Assembly (NCBI GenBank): GCA_003989075.1
Contig: RXIX01000018.1
Span: 1 to 38,936 of the forward strand
Length of the DNA: 38,936 nucleotides
Direction of reading: 5' to 3'
Origin: Candidatus Competibacteraceae bacterium
GTDB taxonomy: Bacteria; Pseudomonadota; Gammaproteobacteria; Competibacterales; Competibacteraceae
Translations under genes and position numbers: made by a program
Part shown: one piece after another, positions 15,766 to 24,316 of the stretch
How the letters are laid out: the number at the start of each line of letters is the position of its first letter
Position numbering within the stretch: position 1 is the first letter of the stretch
Notes under the pieces: generated by a model
Seen by the model: the letters and a program-made list of their open reading frames with translations, nothing else
Databases searched by the model: none
What the model was told of the DNA's origin: nothing

Positions 15766-17151
15766 ATGCAGGAGATTTATCACGCTTTGGTGCTGAATAT
15801 GCACCAGCCGCCGAGCAATCTCGATTATCTGCTTGACCATCACGAATGGGAGGCGCGGGAAATCCTGTTCGCCTACGATCGCATGCCACGAGCGCTCTGG
15901 GATTATCAGGATATTGCCCGTGTGCATCTGTCCCTGTCCGGGACGCTGCTGGAGACCTTGTCCAATCCGGCCTTTCAGGAGCGCGTGTACGGGATCGTCG
16001 ATTGCGGCAAGGTGCTCTGGCATCTGCAAAATGAAAGCCTGTTCGAGATTCTCGGCACCGGTTATTACCATCCGGTCATGGCGCTGATTCCGGAAGCCGA
16101 CTGGGATGAGCAGATCCGCCGCTGGCAGGCCATTGCCCGCCACCTGTTCTGGCGCAACCGTTTCAATGGCTTCTGGCCGCCGGAAATGGGTTTTGACATG
16201 CGTCTGATTCCGCACCTGAAGCGCGCCGGCTATCGCTATGTGATGGTCGATTGCGAATATGTTGATCCGGTTGACGATATGGATTGGCAGGAGCTGCGCT
16301 ATCGGCCGCATATCGCCGAATACGGCGGCGAGCAGATGGTGATCATCGTCCGCGATCGCGAACTGTCCGATGCGCAGCTTTCCGGCATGGATTACGGCTG
16401 GTTCTATCACGAGCTGCACGAGCGCACCAAGTGGTGTGATTTTCCGCCGCTGGTGACGACTGCCACCGATGGCGATAACGGCGGCTGGTTTCGCAATGTC
16501 AGCGAGAAATCCAATTTCTGGACCTATTTCTATCACGAGGCGCTGCATGAAATTCGCGCCGGCCATTCGAATATGCGCCCGACCTTCATCAACGAGTATC
16601 TGGATCGCTTTGGTGCGCATGGGCAGGTGACGGTACGGCGTGGTGCCTGGAACACCGATGCCCACCATGGCTGGGATTTTCACCAGTGGCAAGGTTCCTG
16701 GGCGCAGCGCGACACCATGGTGCGCGTCCATGATCTCAGCCGCGAATTCCACGCCGTGGTCAAAACGGCGGCGCGCGCGCGTGATCGCGATCCGGAACTG
16801 GCTCGGGTGCTGGATGAGGCGCATTGGCATCTGCTGCGCGCCGAGACCAGTTGCAATTTCTACTGGGGCGATGCCTGGGTGCACAAGTCGCACAGTGATC
16901 TGGACAGTGTCGCCTGGCATCTTGGCGAGGCCCGGGCCTTGCTGAACACTCACGGGTTGCCCGCGACCCCGGCCGAAGCGCCACCCGAAACGGTGGCATC
17001 GACTGAAACGGATGCGCTGCCCGAAGCAGCGGCATCGACTGAAACGGATGCGCTGCCCGAAGCAGCGGCATCGACTGAAACGGATGCGCTGCCCGAAGCG
17101 GATGCGCCACCCGAAGCAGCAGCGGGTACTGAGCACCATCCTGTTCGCTGA
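15766..17151 (+). CDS. Glycoside hydrolase family 57 protein with repeat tail
   Basis: The 461-residue protein opens with ALVLNMHQPPSN (7-18), the HQP region I of GH57. GTGYYHPVM (97-105) fits region II. GFWPPEMGF (135-143, E140) fits region III with the presumed nucleophile. ATDGDNGGW (233-241) resembles region IV with the acid/base Asp. GH57 enzymes cleave or transfer alpha-glucans (alpha-amylase, 4-alpha-glucanotransferase, branching enzyme). There is no signal peptide, so it acts in the cytoplasm, plausibly on glycogen. The last 70 or so residues are a low-complexity Ala/Pro/Glu tail built from a 12-residue repeat. ATG 15766 has GAGGAG 7 bases upstream. The exact activity is open, because the catalytic residues are assigned by motif only. 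Confidence 0.85.
   Translation: MQEIYHALVLNMHQPPSNLDYLLDHHEWEAREILFAYDRMPRALWDYQDIARVHLSLSGTLLETLSNPAFQERVYGIVDCGKVLWHLQNESLFEILGTGYYHPVMALIPEADWDEQIRRWQAIARHLFWRNRFNGFWPPEMGFDMRLIPHLKRAGYRYVMVDCEYVDPVDDMDWQELRYRPHIAEYGGEQMVIIVRDRELSDAQLSGMDYGWFYHELHERTKWCDFPPLVTTATDGDNGGWFRNVSEKSNFWTYFYHEALHEIRAGHSNMRPTFINEYLDRFGAHGQVTVRRGAWNTDAHHGWDFHQWQGSWAQRDTMVRVHDLSREFHAVVKTAARARDRDPELARVLDEAHWHLLRAETSCNFYWGDAWVHKSHSDLDSVAWHLGEARALLNTHGLPATPAEAPPETVASTETDALPEAAASTETDALPEAAASTETDALPEADAPPEAAAGTEHHPVR
16996..17100 (+). repeat. 36-base tandem repeat in the GH57 tail
   Basis: Two perfect 36-base copies (16996-17031 and 17032-17067) are followed by a third that matches for its first 32 bases and then diverges. 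Each encodes ASTETDALPEAA. The unit keeps the reading frame, so copy number can change without a frameshift. Degenerate partial units (ETVASTETDALPEA before, DAPPEAAAGTE after) suggest past expansion and decay. Confidence 0.95.
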
Positions 17152-17202
17152 TCGCAGGCAGCATGGGAACCCTGGCGCGAAATCGTTCTTCCAAAGGTCC
17201 GG

Positions 17203-17232
17203 TTTTCATGTAATGTATAGACCTTGTACAAT
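17203..17232 (+). promoter_or_regulatory. Possible promoter upstream of ovoA
   Basis: A TACAAT (17227-17232) matches the sigma-70 -10 well. TTTTCA (17203-17208), 18 bases upstream, is a weak -35. It lies about 50 bases before the ovoA start in a locally AT-richer stretch (17200-17235). The match is modest and could be chance. Confidence 0.3.
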
Positions 17233-17282
17233 ATGTGGAGCGGCCGCCAGCCGTTACCGACGCCGATCGATGAAGAGGGAGC

Positions 17283-19706
17283 ATGGTTATGTCAGTTGCG
17301 AGCAAGATGGGGGAACACACCGCTGAGTTCTGGCGGAAAAATCTGCGTGGTAAGCCGTTTATCGAGCTGGTAGGCGCTCGTCCGGCTGCCTGGTGGACGG
17401 GATGTATGCCGGATGATTGCCCTGGTCGCCAGGCTGATGGCACGTTTACCGCGCTGCCGTTGCCCGATCTGGCGACCTGCAGTCGCGAACAGGTTCTGGA
17501 TTATTTCGACAATACTTGGACATTAACCGAAATCCTGTTCGCCGGCCTGCGCGGCGAGGAAGCTTTTTTTCGCCCGCCCTATCATCATCTGCGCCATCCG
17601 ATGATCTTCTACTACGGGCATCCGCCGGCGCTGTACATCAACAAGCTGCGCGTCGCCGGCCTGATCGAGCAGCCGCTGAATGTCGACTTTGAACGGCTGT
17701 TCGAAACCGGCGTCGATGAAATGCGCTGGGACGACATGTCCAAGAACGAGATGCTCTGGCCGGAGATTGGCGCGGTGCATGCCTACCGCCAGCAGGTCTA
17801 TCGCACCGTGCGCGGCGTGATCGAAACCCATCCCGGACTGGCCGCTGGTCATGCGCCGATCACCCAGGATCAGCCTCTGTGGGCGCTGTTCATGGGCTTT
17901 GAGCATGAGCGCATCCATCTGGAAACCTCGGCGATGCTGATCCATGAATTGCCGCTGGAGCAGGTGCAGCGGCCCACCGCCTGGCCGGCCCTGCATCCAT
18001 CGGCGGCACGTCCGGCCACGGTTTTCCCGCCGCAGCCTGGCCGGGACTTTCCCGACAACGCTGCCCTTGCCGTGCTCGCCCAGACCGTGACCCTGGGCAA
18101 GCCGGTCAATTGGCCCTCCTACGGTTGGGATAACGAATACGGTCAGCGCGAGACGACGCTGCAGCCGTTTCAGGCCAGCCGCTATCTGGTCAGCAATGGC
18201 GAATTTCACGCCTTCGTGGTCGCTGGCGGTTACCGTGAGCGCGCCTGCTGGTCGGAGACCGGCTGGGAATGGCGCGGCTTTCGCAATATCAAGTGGCCGA
18301 CCTTCTGGGTGCCGGATGGTCCGGCCGGCCTGCACCGCTTCAAGCTGCGCACCCTGTTCGAAGTCATCGATATGCCCTGGGATTGGCCGGTCGAGGTCAA
18401 CTATCACGAGGCCCGGGCCTATTGCGCCTGGCGCAGCGCTCAGGAAGGGGTGCCCTATCGCCTGCCCAGCGAAGCCGAGCATCAGGCGCTGCGCGGCGAT
18501 CAGCAGCGCCGGGCGCGCAGCCTGGGCGTTGTCGCCGATCCGGTGATGCAATGCGATGGCGTTACCCTGGGGCATGAGTACGGCTGGAATCTGAATCTGG
18601 CGCACGGGTCCTCCTGTCCGGTGCATGCCGGTGCACCTGCCGGGGCCGGTTTCCACGACGTGTTTGGTAACGTCTGGCAATGGCTGGAGGATCATTTCAA
18701 TCCGCTGCCCGGCGCCCGGGTCCATCCCTATTACGACGATTTCAGCTCACCCTGCTATGACGGTCAGCACCAGATGATGCTCGGCGGCTCCTGGGTCTCG
18801 ACCGGTGACGAGGCCAGCATCTGGGCGCGTTTCCACTTCCGCCCGCATTTTTACCAGCACGCCGGGTTCCGCTGGGTGCAAAGCGCGGGTGATGGCGGCG
18901 CGGTGCGGCTTGATCAGGCCGGCGCGGCGGGTCAGGTTTACGAGGATCCGCAGGTGCTTAATGAATATCTGCTGCTGCACTACGGTGCGCCCGCCGAGCA
19001 GATGCCCTATGCCTTTGGGCCACGCGCCGCAGTCGAATTTCCGCTGCGCTGCGCGCGCTGGCTGCTTGATGCCGCCCGCGAATACGATGCACCGACCGGC
19101 CGCGCCCTGGACATCGGCTGTGCGGTGGGCCGCTCCAGTTTTGAACTGGCGCGCGGCTATGGCGAGGTGCTGGGCGTTGATCTCAGTCGTGCCTTCATTG
19201 ACGCCGCCAACGTGCTGCGCCGCGAAGGCGAACTGCGCTATTTCCGCAAGGACGAGGGCCAACTGGGTGCGACCGTGAATGCGATGATCGACCCGGCCAT
19301 CGACCGGACACGGGTCGCCTTCCGTCAGGCCGATGCCTGTTCGCTGCCGGCGGAACTGGTTGATTTCGATGCGGTGCTGCTGGCCAATCTGCTGTGCCGT
19401 CTGCCCAGCCCGAAAGCGCTGCTCGGCCGGCTTGGCGGTCCACGCGGTCTGGTACGGCCCGGCGGTTTGCTGGCGCTGTTCTCGCCGTACAGCTGGCTGG
19501 AACAGTTCACTCCGCCGGATGCCTGGCTGGGTGGCTGTCTGCGCGATGGGCAGCCGGTCAGCAGCGCGGCAGCACTCAAGGCGCTACTGGTCGCCGAGGG
19601 CTTTGAACTGCTGCGCGAGGATGAGGAACCGCTGCTGATCCGCGAGCACGCCCGCAAGTATCAGTACATCGTCAGCCACGCCCTGTTGTGGCGGCGCATC
19701 CGCTAA
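17283..19706 (+). CDS. ovoA: OvoA: 5-histidylcysteine sulfoxide synthase/4-mercaptohistidine N1-methyltransferase
   Basis: The 807-residue protein has the three-part OvoA build. An N-terminal DinB-like domain carries the iron-binding His set: H113 in YYGHP, and H208 and H212 in HERIHLE. An FGE-sulfatase/EgtB-like domain (about 270-535) includes WPVEVNYHEARAYCAWR, FHDVFGNVWQWLEDHF and GGSWVSTGDEASIWARFHFRPHF. A C-terminal SAM methyltransferase has ALDIGCAVGRSSFEL (608-622) and VLGVDLS. It joins cysteine to histidine with oxygen and later methylates the mercaptohistidine, making the redox thiol ovothiol A. A C-S lyase (OvoB) is needed for the middle step and is not in the window. The frame starts at ATG 17283, but ATG 17289 has the better spacing from GAGGGA. 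Confidence 0.93.
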   Translation: MVMSVASKMGEHTAEFWRKNLRGKPFIELVGARPAAWWTGCMPDDCPGRQADGTFTALPLPDLATCSREQVLDYFDNTWTLTEILFAGLRGEEAFFRPPYHHLRHPMIFYYGHPPALYINKLRVAGLIEQPLNVDFERLFETGVDEMRWDDMSKNEMLWPEIGAVHAYRQQVYRTVRGVIETHPGLAAGHAPITQDQPLWALFMGFEHERIHLETSAMLIHELPLEQVQRPTAWPALHPSAARPATVFPPQPGRDFPDNAALAVLAQTVTLGKPVNWPSYGWDNEYGQRETTLQPFQASRYLVSNGEFHAFVVAGGYRERACWSETGWEWRGFRNIKWPTFWVPDGPAGLHRFKLRTLFEVIDMPWDWPVEVNYHEARAYCAWRSAQEGVPYRLPSEAEHQALRGDQQRRARSLGVVADPVMQCDGVTLGHEYGWNLNLAHGSSCPVHAGAPAGAGFHDVFGNVWQWLEDHFNPLPGARVHPYYDDFSSPCYDGQHQMMLGGSWVSTGDEASIWARFHFRPHFYQHAGFRWVQSAGDGGAVRLDQAGAAGQVYEDPQVLNEYLLLHYGAPAEQMPYAFGPRAAVEFPLRCARWLLDAAREYDAPTGRALDIGCAVGRSSFELARGYGEVLGVDLSRAFIDAANVLRREGELRYFRKDEGQLGATVNAMIDPAIDRTRVAFRQADACSLPAELVDFDAVLLANLLCRLPSPKALLGRLGGPRGLVRPGGLLALFSPYSWLEQFTPPDAWLGGCLRDGQPVSSAAALKALLVAEGFELLREDEEPLLIREHARKYQYIVSHALLWRRIR

Positions 19707-19755
19707 TACTGACGCAGCGGCTGGCGCTGCTGGACAGGGCCGCTGCTGCTGGGAA

Positions 19756-21219
19756 TCACGCTTTCTCGATCAGCGGCAACGCCAGCCGGATGGCAACCCG
19801 CAGGCCGCCATCCGGGCGATTGCACGCCTGGATGGTGCCGCCGTGGGCGAGAATGGCCCGCCGGGCAATGGCCAGCCCGAGACCGAAACCGCGCGTCGCC
19901 GGGCTGGTTTCGCTGCGATAGAACGGCTCGAACACCGCTTCCAGCTCATGTTCCGGGATGCCGGGACCGCGATCATCGACCGTGATGCCCAGCCATCCCG
20001 CAGCGGGCAGTGGTTCGACCGTCACCTCGACTGTGGTGCCTGGTGCGGTGTACTTGACCGCATTGCGCACTACGTTTTCGATCGCCCGATACAACAACTC
20101 GGCGCGCGCCTTGACCACTGCCTCACCCGCGCCGCAAAAGCACAGCGCCCGCCCGCTGGCTTCGGCCTCGAAGCGGGCATCCTCGGCGATGCCTTCCACC
20201 AGTTCCACCAGGTCGACATACTGATCGAGCGGACCGCTGACACCCGCTTCCAGCCGCGACAGCGTCAGCAGTTCACCCACCAGGGTATCCAGGCGGCCGG
20301 CCTCACGCTCGATGCGCTCCAGCGATGCTTCACGCTGTTCCGGCTGCTGGCGAGCCAGGCCAATGGCCGCATGCAGGCGCGCCAGTGGCGAGCGCAGTTC
20401 GTGCGAGACGATATGCAGCAGGCGGCGCTGCGAACCGATCAGGCTCTGCAGATGCTCGGCCATGTGATCGAAATCGCGGCCGAGATCGGCGATCTCATCA
20501 CGGCGGCCCCGCATGCGCAGTCCCACCCGGGTGTCGAACTGGCCAGCGGCCAGGGCCGCGAACGCTTCACGCAGATGGCGCAGGGGCCGGGACAGATACC
20601 AGGCCAGCAGAGCGCTGCAGATCAGGCTGGCCAGCAGACCCATGCCAATCGGTAACAGCGGCGATGCCGGATAAGCCAGCCGGTTGTCGAGCGTGCTGCC
20701 CCGGGCCGGGACGAAAAACAGATACTGCCGACCGCCGACCGTCATCTCACGGGCACTCCCCGGCAGTGTGTGCTCATCCACGCGCCGGCGGGCCAGAGCC
20801 AGCGTTCCAGTCGGCACCGCACGCCCGAGCAATTCCTGCCCGGCGTCATCGACCACGAACACATGGGCGCCGCTGCGCTGCTGCCAGGCATTCAGCAATT
20901 CACGCAGCGCGCCCAGGCCACCGTGGCGCAGGGTGGCCACGGTCGAATCCAGCATGAACAGAATCCGCGGGCCATCGGCCAGGTCCTGCTGGTATTCGAC
21001 CACGGCCTGCTGGCGCAGCCACACCGCCGTACCCACGCCAACCCCCACCAATAACAAGGTCAGCCAGAAGGCGAGCAGAAATTTCCAGAACAGCCGCCCC
21101 CCGTTCAGCGCCTTCAGGATGGGCCGGGCCAGCGTCGCCAGTCGGCGCAGGGCAGATCGTATCGGCCATTGCCAGCGTGCCGCCCGAGCGTGTGCTGTGC
21201 CGGCCAGTGGCTCATTCAT
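19756..21219 (-). CDS. cpxA: CpxA-like envelope-stress sensor kinase
   Basis: The 487-residue protein has TM1 (about 44-66), a periplasmic loop (67-187), TM2 (about 188-208), HAMP (209-260), HisKA with H273 (HIVSHELRSPLARL, a CpxA/RstB-type box) and an HATPase (ENVVRNAVKYT, DDRGPGI, GFGLGLAIARR). Phospho-transfer should go to the CpxR-like regulator encoded just before it. The chosen start, ATG 21219, overlaps the cpxR stop by 8 bases (ATGAATGA); the open frame extends to 21276 inside cpxR and is rejected. About 40 residues precede TM1, more than in E. coli CpxA, and are rich in Arg. The 3' end lies 49 bases from the convergent ovoA end. Confidence 0.85.
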   Translation of the reverse strand: MNEPLAGTAHARAARWQWPIRSALRRLATLARPILKALNGGRLFWKFLLAFWLTLLLVGVGVGTAVWLRQQAVVEYQQDLADGPRILFMLDSTVATLRHGGLGALRELLNAWQQRSGAHVFVVDDAGQELLGRAVPTGTLALARRRVDEHTLPGSAREMTVGGRQYLFFVPARGSTLDNRLAYPASPLLPIGMGLLASLICSALLAWYLSRPLRHLREAFAALAAGQFDTRVGLRMRGRRDEIADLGRDFDHMAEHLQSLIGSQRRLLHIVSHELRSPLARLHAAIGLARQQPEQREASLERIEREAGRLDTLVGELLTLSRLEAGVSGPLDQYVDLVELVEGIAEDARFEAEASGRALCFCGAGEAVVKARAELLYRAIENVVRNAVKYTAPGTTVEVTVEPLPAAGWLGITVDDRGPGIPEHELEAVFEPFYRSETSPATRGFGLGLAIARRAILAHGGTIQACNRPDGGLRVAIRLALPLIEKA

Positions 21220-21913
21220 GGCGCACATCCAGAACGAACTGATAGCCAATGCCGCGCACCGTCTGAATCCAGGCACGGTCAGCGCTGTGCATGTCCAGTT
21301 TCTGGCGGATGCTGCTCATGTGCACGTCGATACTGCGATCAAAGCGCGCCAATGGCCGGCCCAGGCCCTGTTCGGACAGTTCCGCCTTGCTGACCACCCG
21401 TCCGGCATGGCGCAGCAGGGTTTGCAGCAGGTTGAACTCGGTGCTGGTCAGTTCCAGTGCTCGCCCAGCCCATTCAGCGCGGCGCTGTGCCGGCCACAGC
21501 GTCAGCGGGCCAACCACGAGCGGCTCGGTCAACACGGGTGCTGCCAGCGCAGCACTGCCGCGCCGCAGGATCGCACGCAGGCGTGCGACCAGTTCGCGCG
21601 GTGTGCAGGGCTTGGGTACATAGTCATCGGCGCCCAGTTCCAGGCCGACGATACGATCGATGTCCTCACCCTTGGCGGTGAGCATCAGCACCGGGATGCG
21701 GCTGTGCATGCGGATGCGGCGCAGCGCTTCGATGCCGTTAAGGTACGGCATCATCACATCGAGCACCACGATCGCATAGCGCCCGGACAGGGCCTCGGTA
21801 ACGCCGCTTTCGCCATCGCCGACCGTCGTCGCGGCGAAGCCTTCCCGTTCCAGATACTCCTTGAGCATGCCGCTCAGCTCAATATCGTCGTCAACCAGCA
21901 GCACGGTGGTCAT
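21212..21913 (-). CDS. cpxR: CpxR-like OmpR-family response regulator
   Basis: The 233-residue protein has a receiver with DDD near 8-10, phospho-acceptor in VVLDVMMPYLNGIEALRRIR (about D52) and K102 or close in GADDYVPKP, followed by a winged-helix DNA-binding domain (ELTSTEFNLLQTLLRHAGRVVSKAELSE, SIDVHMSSIRQKL, IQTVRGIGYQF). The wording of the receiver (LDVMMP.LNGIEALR, LELGADDYVPKPCTPRELVARLRAILRR) is closest to CpxR, which controls envelope protein folding and stress genes. Support from DNA: three GTAAA boxes lie immediately upstream, the CpxR consensus, consistent with autoregulation. The start ATG 21913 has a GGAGT about 13 bases upstream. The gene is first in a cpxRA operon. Confidence 0.88.
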   Translation of the reverse strand: MTTVLLVDDDIELSGMLKEYLEREGFAATTVGDGESGVTEALSGRYAIVVLDVMMPYLNGIEALRRIRMHSRIPVLMLTAKGEDIDRIVGLELGADDYVPKPCTPRELVARLRAILRRGSAALAAPVLTEPLVVGPLTLWPAQRRAEWAGRALELTSTEFNLLQTLLRHAGRVVSKAELSEQGLGRPLARFDRSIDVHMSSIRQKLDMHSADRAWIQTVRGIGYQFVLDVRHE

Positions 21914-21949
21914 GGTTATGCGCGTTACTCCGCAGTTGTAACAGTGCTG

Positions 21950-21977
21950 ATGATAGCAATGCCCGGAAACCGGCCAA
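21950..21977 (-). promoter_or_regulatory. Likely cpxRA promoter
   Basis: On the minus strand, TTGGCC (21977-21972) and TATCAT (21955-21950) are spaced by 16 bases; TATCAT matches the -10 consensus in five of six positions. The GTAAA boxes end 5 bases upstream of the -35, a position suited to activation by a bound response regulator. Confidence 0.5.
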
Positions 21978-21982
21978 GCGCC

Positions 21983-22007
21983 TTTACCGGCTTTTACCGA
22001 GTTTTAC
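21983..22007 (-). promoter_or_regulatory. Triple CpxR-type box, GTAAA-N5-GTAAA-N5-GTAAA
   Basis: On the plus strand TTTAC occurs at 21983-21987, 21993-21997 and 22003-22007, exactly 10 bases apart. Read on the minus strand this is GTAAA three times with 5-base gaps, which fits the known CpxR site GTAAAN5GTAAA and adds one more half-site. It lies 70 bases upstream of cpxR and 108 bases upstream of the divergent reductase gene, so it may serve both. Confidence 0.8.
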
Positions 22008-22114
22008 ATCCGGATAACCGCGTTTAACCCGCTCAGGGAACAGGATGATGGACCTTAAAGAGCGGGGACTGCGATTCCCCGCGCTGCGTTGCATATCTCG
22101 GGAGGAAAAGTCCG

Positions 22115-24316
22115 ATGTTGATGGGCATGCTACAGAAACGGGGATTGACGATGGTTCACCGCTGGCTGGCCCTGCTGCTGGCGCCGGTTCTGCTGCTGAT
22201 CCTGCTATCCGGAGCGGTGCTGGCTTTGAAGCCGATCCTGCAGCCGGAGGCGGTGGCGGTAGCGCCGCAAACCGTAGTCAGCGCGCTGCGGGCCATTGAT
22301 CCCCAGGGCAGCGCCAACCGGCTGACGGTAGCGGCGGATGGGCGCAGCCTTGAAGTGCGCGCGCCCGCTGCGGGCGTCAGTGGCCGCTTTGATTTGGACA
22401 GCCATGCGCCGCTGAACGCCGAGCCGTCCTTCGATCCGTTTGTCTTTGCCCTTGATCTGCATAAAAACCTGCTGGTGGGCGCCGGTTTCGTAGTCGAGAT
22501 TGCCACCTATGCCATGGTAGCCCTGCTGGTCATCGGCCTGCTGCTGGGCTGGCCGCGGCTGCGTAATACCCTGCTCGGCTGGCATGGTGGCCTGGGCTGG
22601 CTGGCGCTGCCGCTGCTGGCGTTGCCGCCGGTGACCGGATTGCTGATGGCGCTGCATATCGGTGGACCGGCGCTGCCACCACCCAACCCGGTACTGCCGG
22701 CGCCTTCTCTGGCCCGGGCCATTGAAATCGCCGCGACGCAGGGTGAGCTGAATGCGGTGGACAAGGCGCGCGTGCTGCGTGGCCAGGTGGTGCTGCTGCA
22801 GGGACGTGGGGCGCAGGGTCCGGTGCAGTATCTGATCCACGGCGATAACCCGCCCGAGCTGCTGCCCGCCGGCCGCAACTGGGTCAAGGAACTGCACGAG
22901 GGTACCTGGGGCGGTGCCGGTTCAGGGGCGCTGGCCCTGCTGGCGGCGCTGGGCCTGCTGACGCTGAGCGGCACCGGTTTATATTCCTGGCTGCGCCGGG
23001 TGCGGCTGGCCGGGCAGCGCTCGGGTGATCACAACGCTTCGATTCTGGTGGCCTTCGCCAGCCAGACCGGTACGGCTGCGCGGCTGGCCGAGGCGACCGC
23101 GCAGGCCTTGCGCAGTGCCGGTGAAGCGGTGAGCTGTGCTTCGCTGGCGGCGCTGGATCCGCGTGAGCTGGCCGGTTTTCGCCACAACCTGCTGATCGTC
23201 TCAACGACTGGCGATGGCGATGTGCCCGATACGGCCCGTCCTTTTCTGGCGCGTCTGGGCGATGCGGATCTGAGCGGGATGGGCTTTAGCCTGCTGGCGC
23301 TGGGTGATGCGCACTATCCGACGTTCTGCGGCGGCGGCCGGCAGGTGCGCGAGGCGCTGCTGAAATACGGTGCCCGCGAAGTGAGCGCATGGCAGCGTGC
23401 CGACGGTGAGCCTGGCGCTGTCTGGCGACAGTGGCTGGAAGAGAATGCGCGCACCTTGGGGCAGCGCCTGGGTGCGGTAGAGACACCGGATATTGACCAG
23501 TCGCTGACCGTGACCCTGGTGGAGCGCGAGCGGCTCGACGATCCGGCGCGGGGCGATACCCGCGAAACCTGGCGGCTGGCCTTTGAGGTGGTCGGCGCGC
23601 ACCCGGAGTTCCGGCCCGGTGATCTGCTGCTGTTCAACCCGGCGGAGAGCGAAGCTGCGCGCTGCTATTCGATCGGTAGTTCCGCGCGCAGCGATAAGCC
23701 GCGTATCGAACTGACGGTGGGGTTGCATAGCTGGGAGGATGCCGCCGGCAACCATCGCTTCGGGCTGGCCTCGGGCTATCTGTGCCGCCTGCTGCAGCCG
23801 GGCACGTCGATCGCGGCGAAGCTGCGCCATCATCCGGGCTTCAATCCGCCGGATGACCTGAGCCGGCCGCTGGTTCTGGTGGCCACGGGTGCCGGTGTCG
23901 CCCCGTTCCCCGGTTTCATCGCTGAGCGCGTTGGCCGGCCGGATGCCGGCCCGGTCTGGATGCTGTTTGGCAACCGTTATCGGAATGGTGACTTTTTCTA
24001 TCGGGCGTGTTTTGAGGAATGGCAGCGTGCCGGCGTGCTGGCCCGGCTGGATACCGCGTTTTCCCGCGATGCCGACGACGGTTGCCACATTCAGGCGCGG
24101 ATCGTCGAAAACGGCGCCGAACTTCTGCACTGGCTGGTGGAGCGGCAGGGTGTGCTCTACACCTGCGGGCGGGCCAGCACGATCGGCAATGCCGTCGAAG
24201 AGGCGCTGCTCACGGTGATTCGTCAGCACGGTGCCCGTCATGGCCTGCTGCAGGCCGAGGCGACCTTGGCTGACTGGCGGGCCAGGGGTACCCTGCGCGT
24301 CGATGTGTTCGGCTAG
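22115..24316 (+). CDS. PepSY membrane domain-flavodoxin-ferredoxin reductase fusion
   Basis: The 733-residue protein has four hydrophobic segments (about 17-38, 124-145, 158-180, 268-290) of the PepSY_TM type. H15, H116, H157 and H261 sit near segment ends and could ligate heme, as in siderophore reductases such as FoxB. A flavodoxin domain follows (309-450; ASQTGTA, STTGDGDVPD, LALGDAHYPTFC). Then comes a cytochrome P450 reductase-like FAD/NADP module (about 470-733; RCYSIGSS, LVATGAGVAPFPGFI, LYTCGRAS). Electrons would pass NADPH-FAD-FMN-heme across the membrane, probably to a ferric or other periplasmic acceptor. ATG 22115 has GGAGG 9 bases upstream. It is divergent from cpxRA and its stop overlaps that of qseC (CTAG, 24313-24316). 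The acceptor is unproven. Confidence 0.85.
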   Translation: MLMGMLQKRGLTMVHRWLALLLAPVLLLILLSGAVLALKPILQPEAVAVAPQTVVSALRAIDPQGSANRLTVAADGRSLEVRAPAAGVSGRFDLDSHAPLNAEPSFDPFVFALDLHKNLLVGAGFVVEIATYAMVALLVIGLLLGWPRLRNTLLGWHGGLGWLALPLLALPPVTGLLMALHIGGPALPPPNPVLPAPSLARAIEIAATQGELNAVDKARVLRGQVVLLQGRGAQGPVQYLIHGDNPPELLPAGRNWVKELHEGTWGGAGSGALALLAALGLLTLSGTGLYSWLRRVRLAGQRSGDHNASILVAFASQTGTAARLAEATAQALRSAGEAVSCASLAALDPRELAGFRHNLLIVSTTGDGDVPDTARPFLARLGDADLSGMGFSLLALGDAHYPTFCGGGRQVREALLKYGAREVSAWQRADGEPGAVWRQWLEENARTLGQRLGAVETPDIDQSLTVTLVERERLDDPARGDTRETWRLAFEVVGAHPEFRPGDLLLFNPAESEAARCYSIGSSARSDKPRIELTVGLHSWEDAAGNHRFGLASGYLCRLLQPGTSIAAKLRHHPGFNPPDDLSRPLVLVATGAGVAPFPGFIAERVGRPDAGPVWMLFGNRYRNGDFFYRACFEEWQRAGVLARLDTAFSRDADDGCHIQARIVENGAELLHWLVERQGVLYTCGRASTIGNAVEEALLTVIRQHGARHGLLQAEATLADWRARGTLRVDVFG

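Noticed and set aside
16996-17100. Repeat array as a possible CRISPR
   Set aside because: The units are directly adjacent with no spacers and stay in the reading frame of the GH57 gene.
20684-22027. 447-residue plus-strand open frame over cpxA/cpxR
   Set aside because: Antisense to two genes with complete kinase and regulator motifs; it also covers the CpxR boxes.
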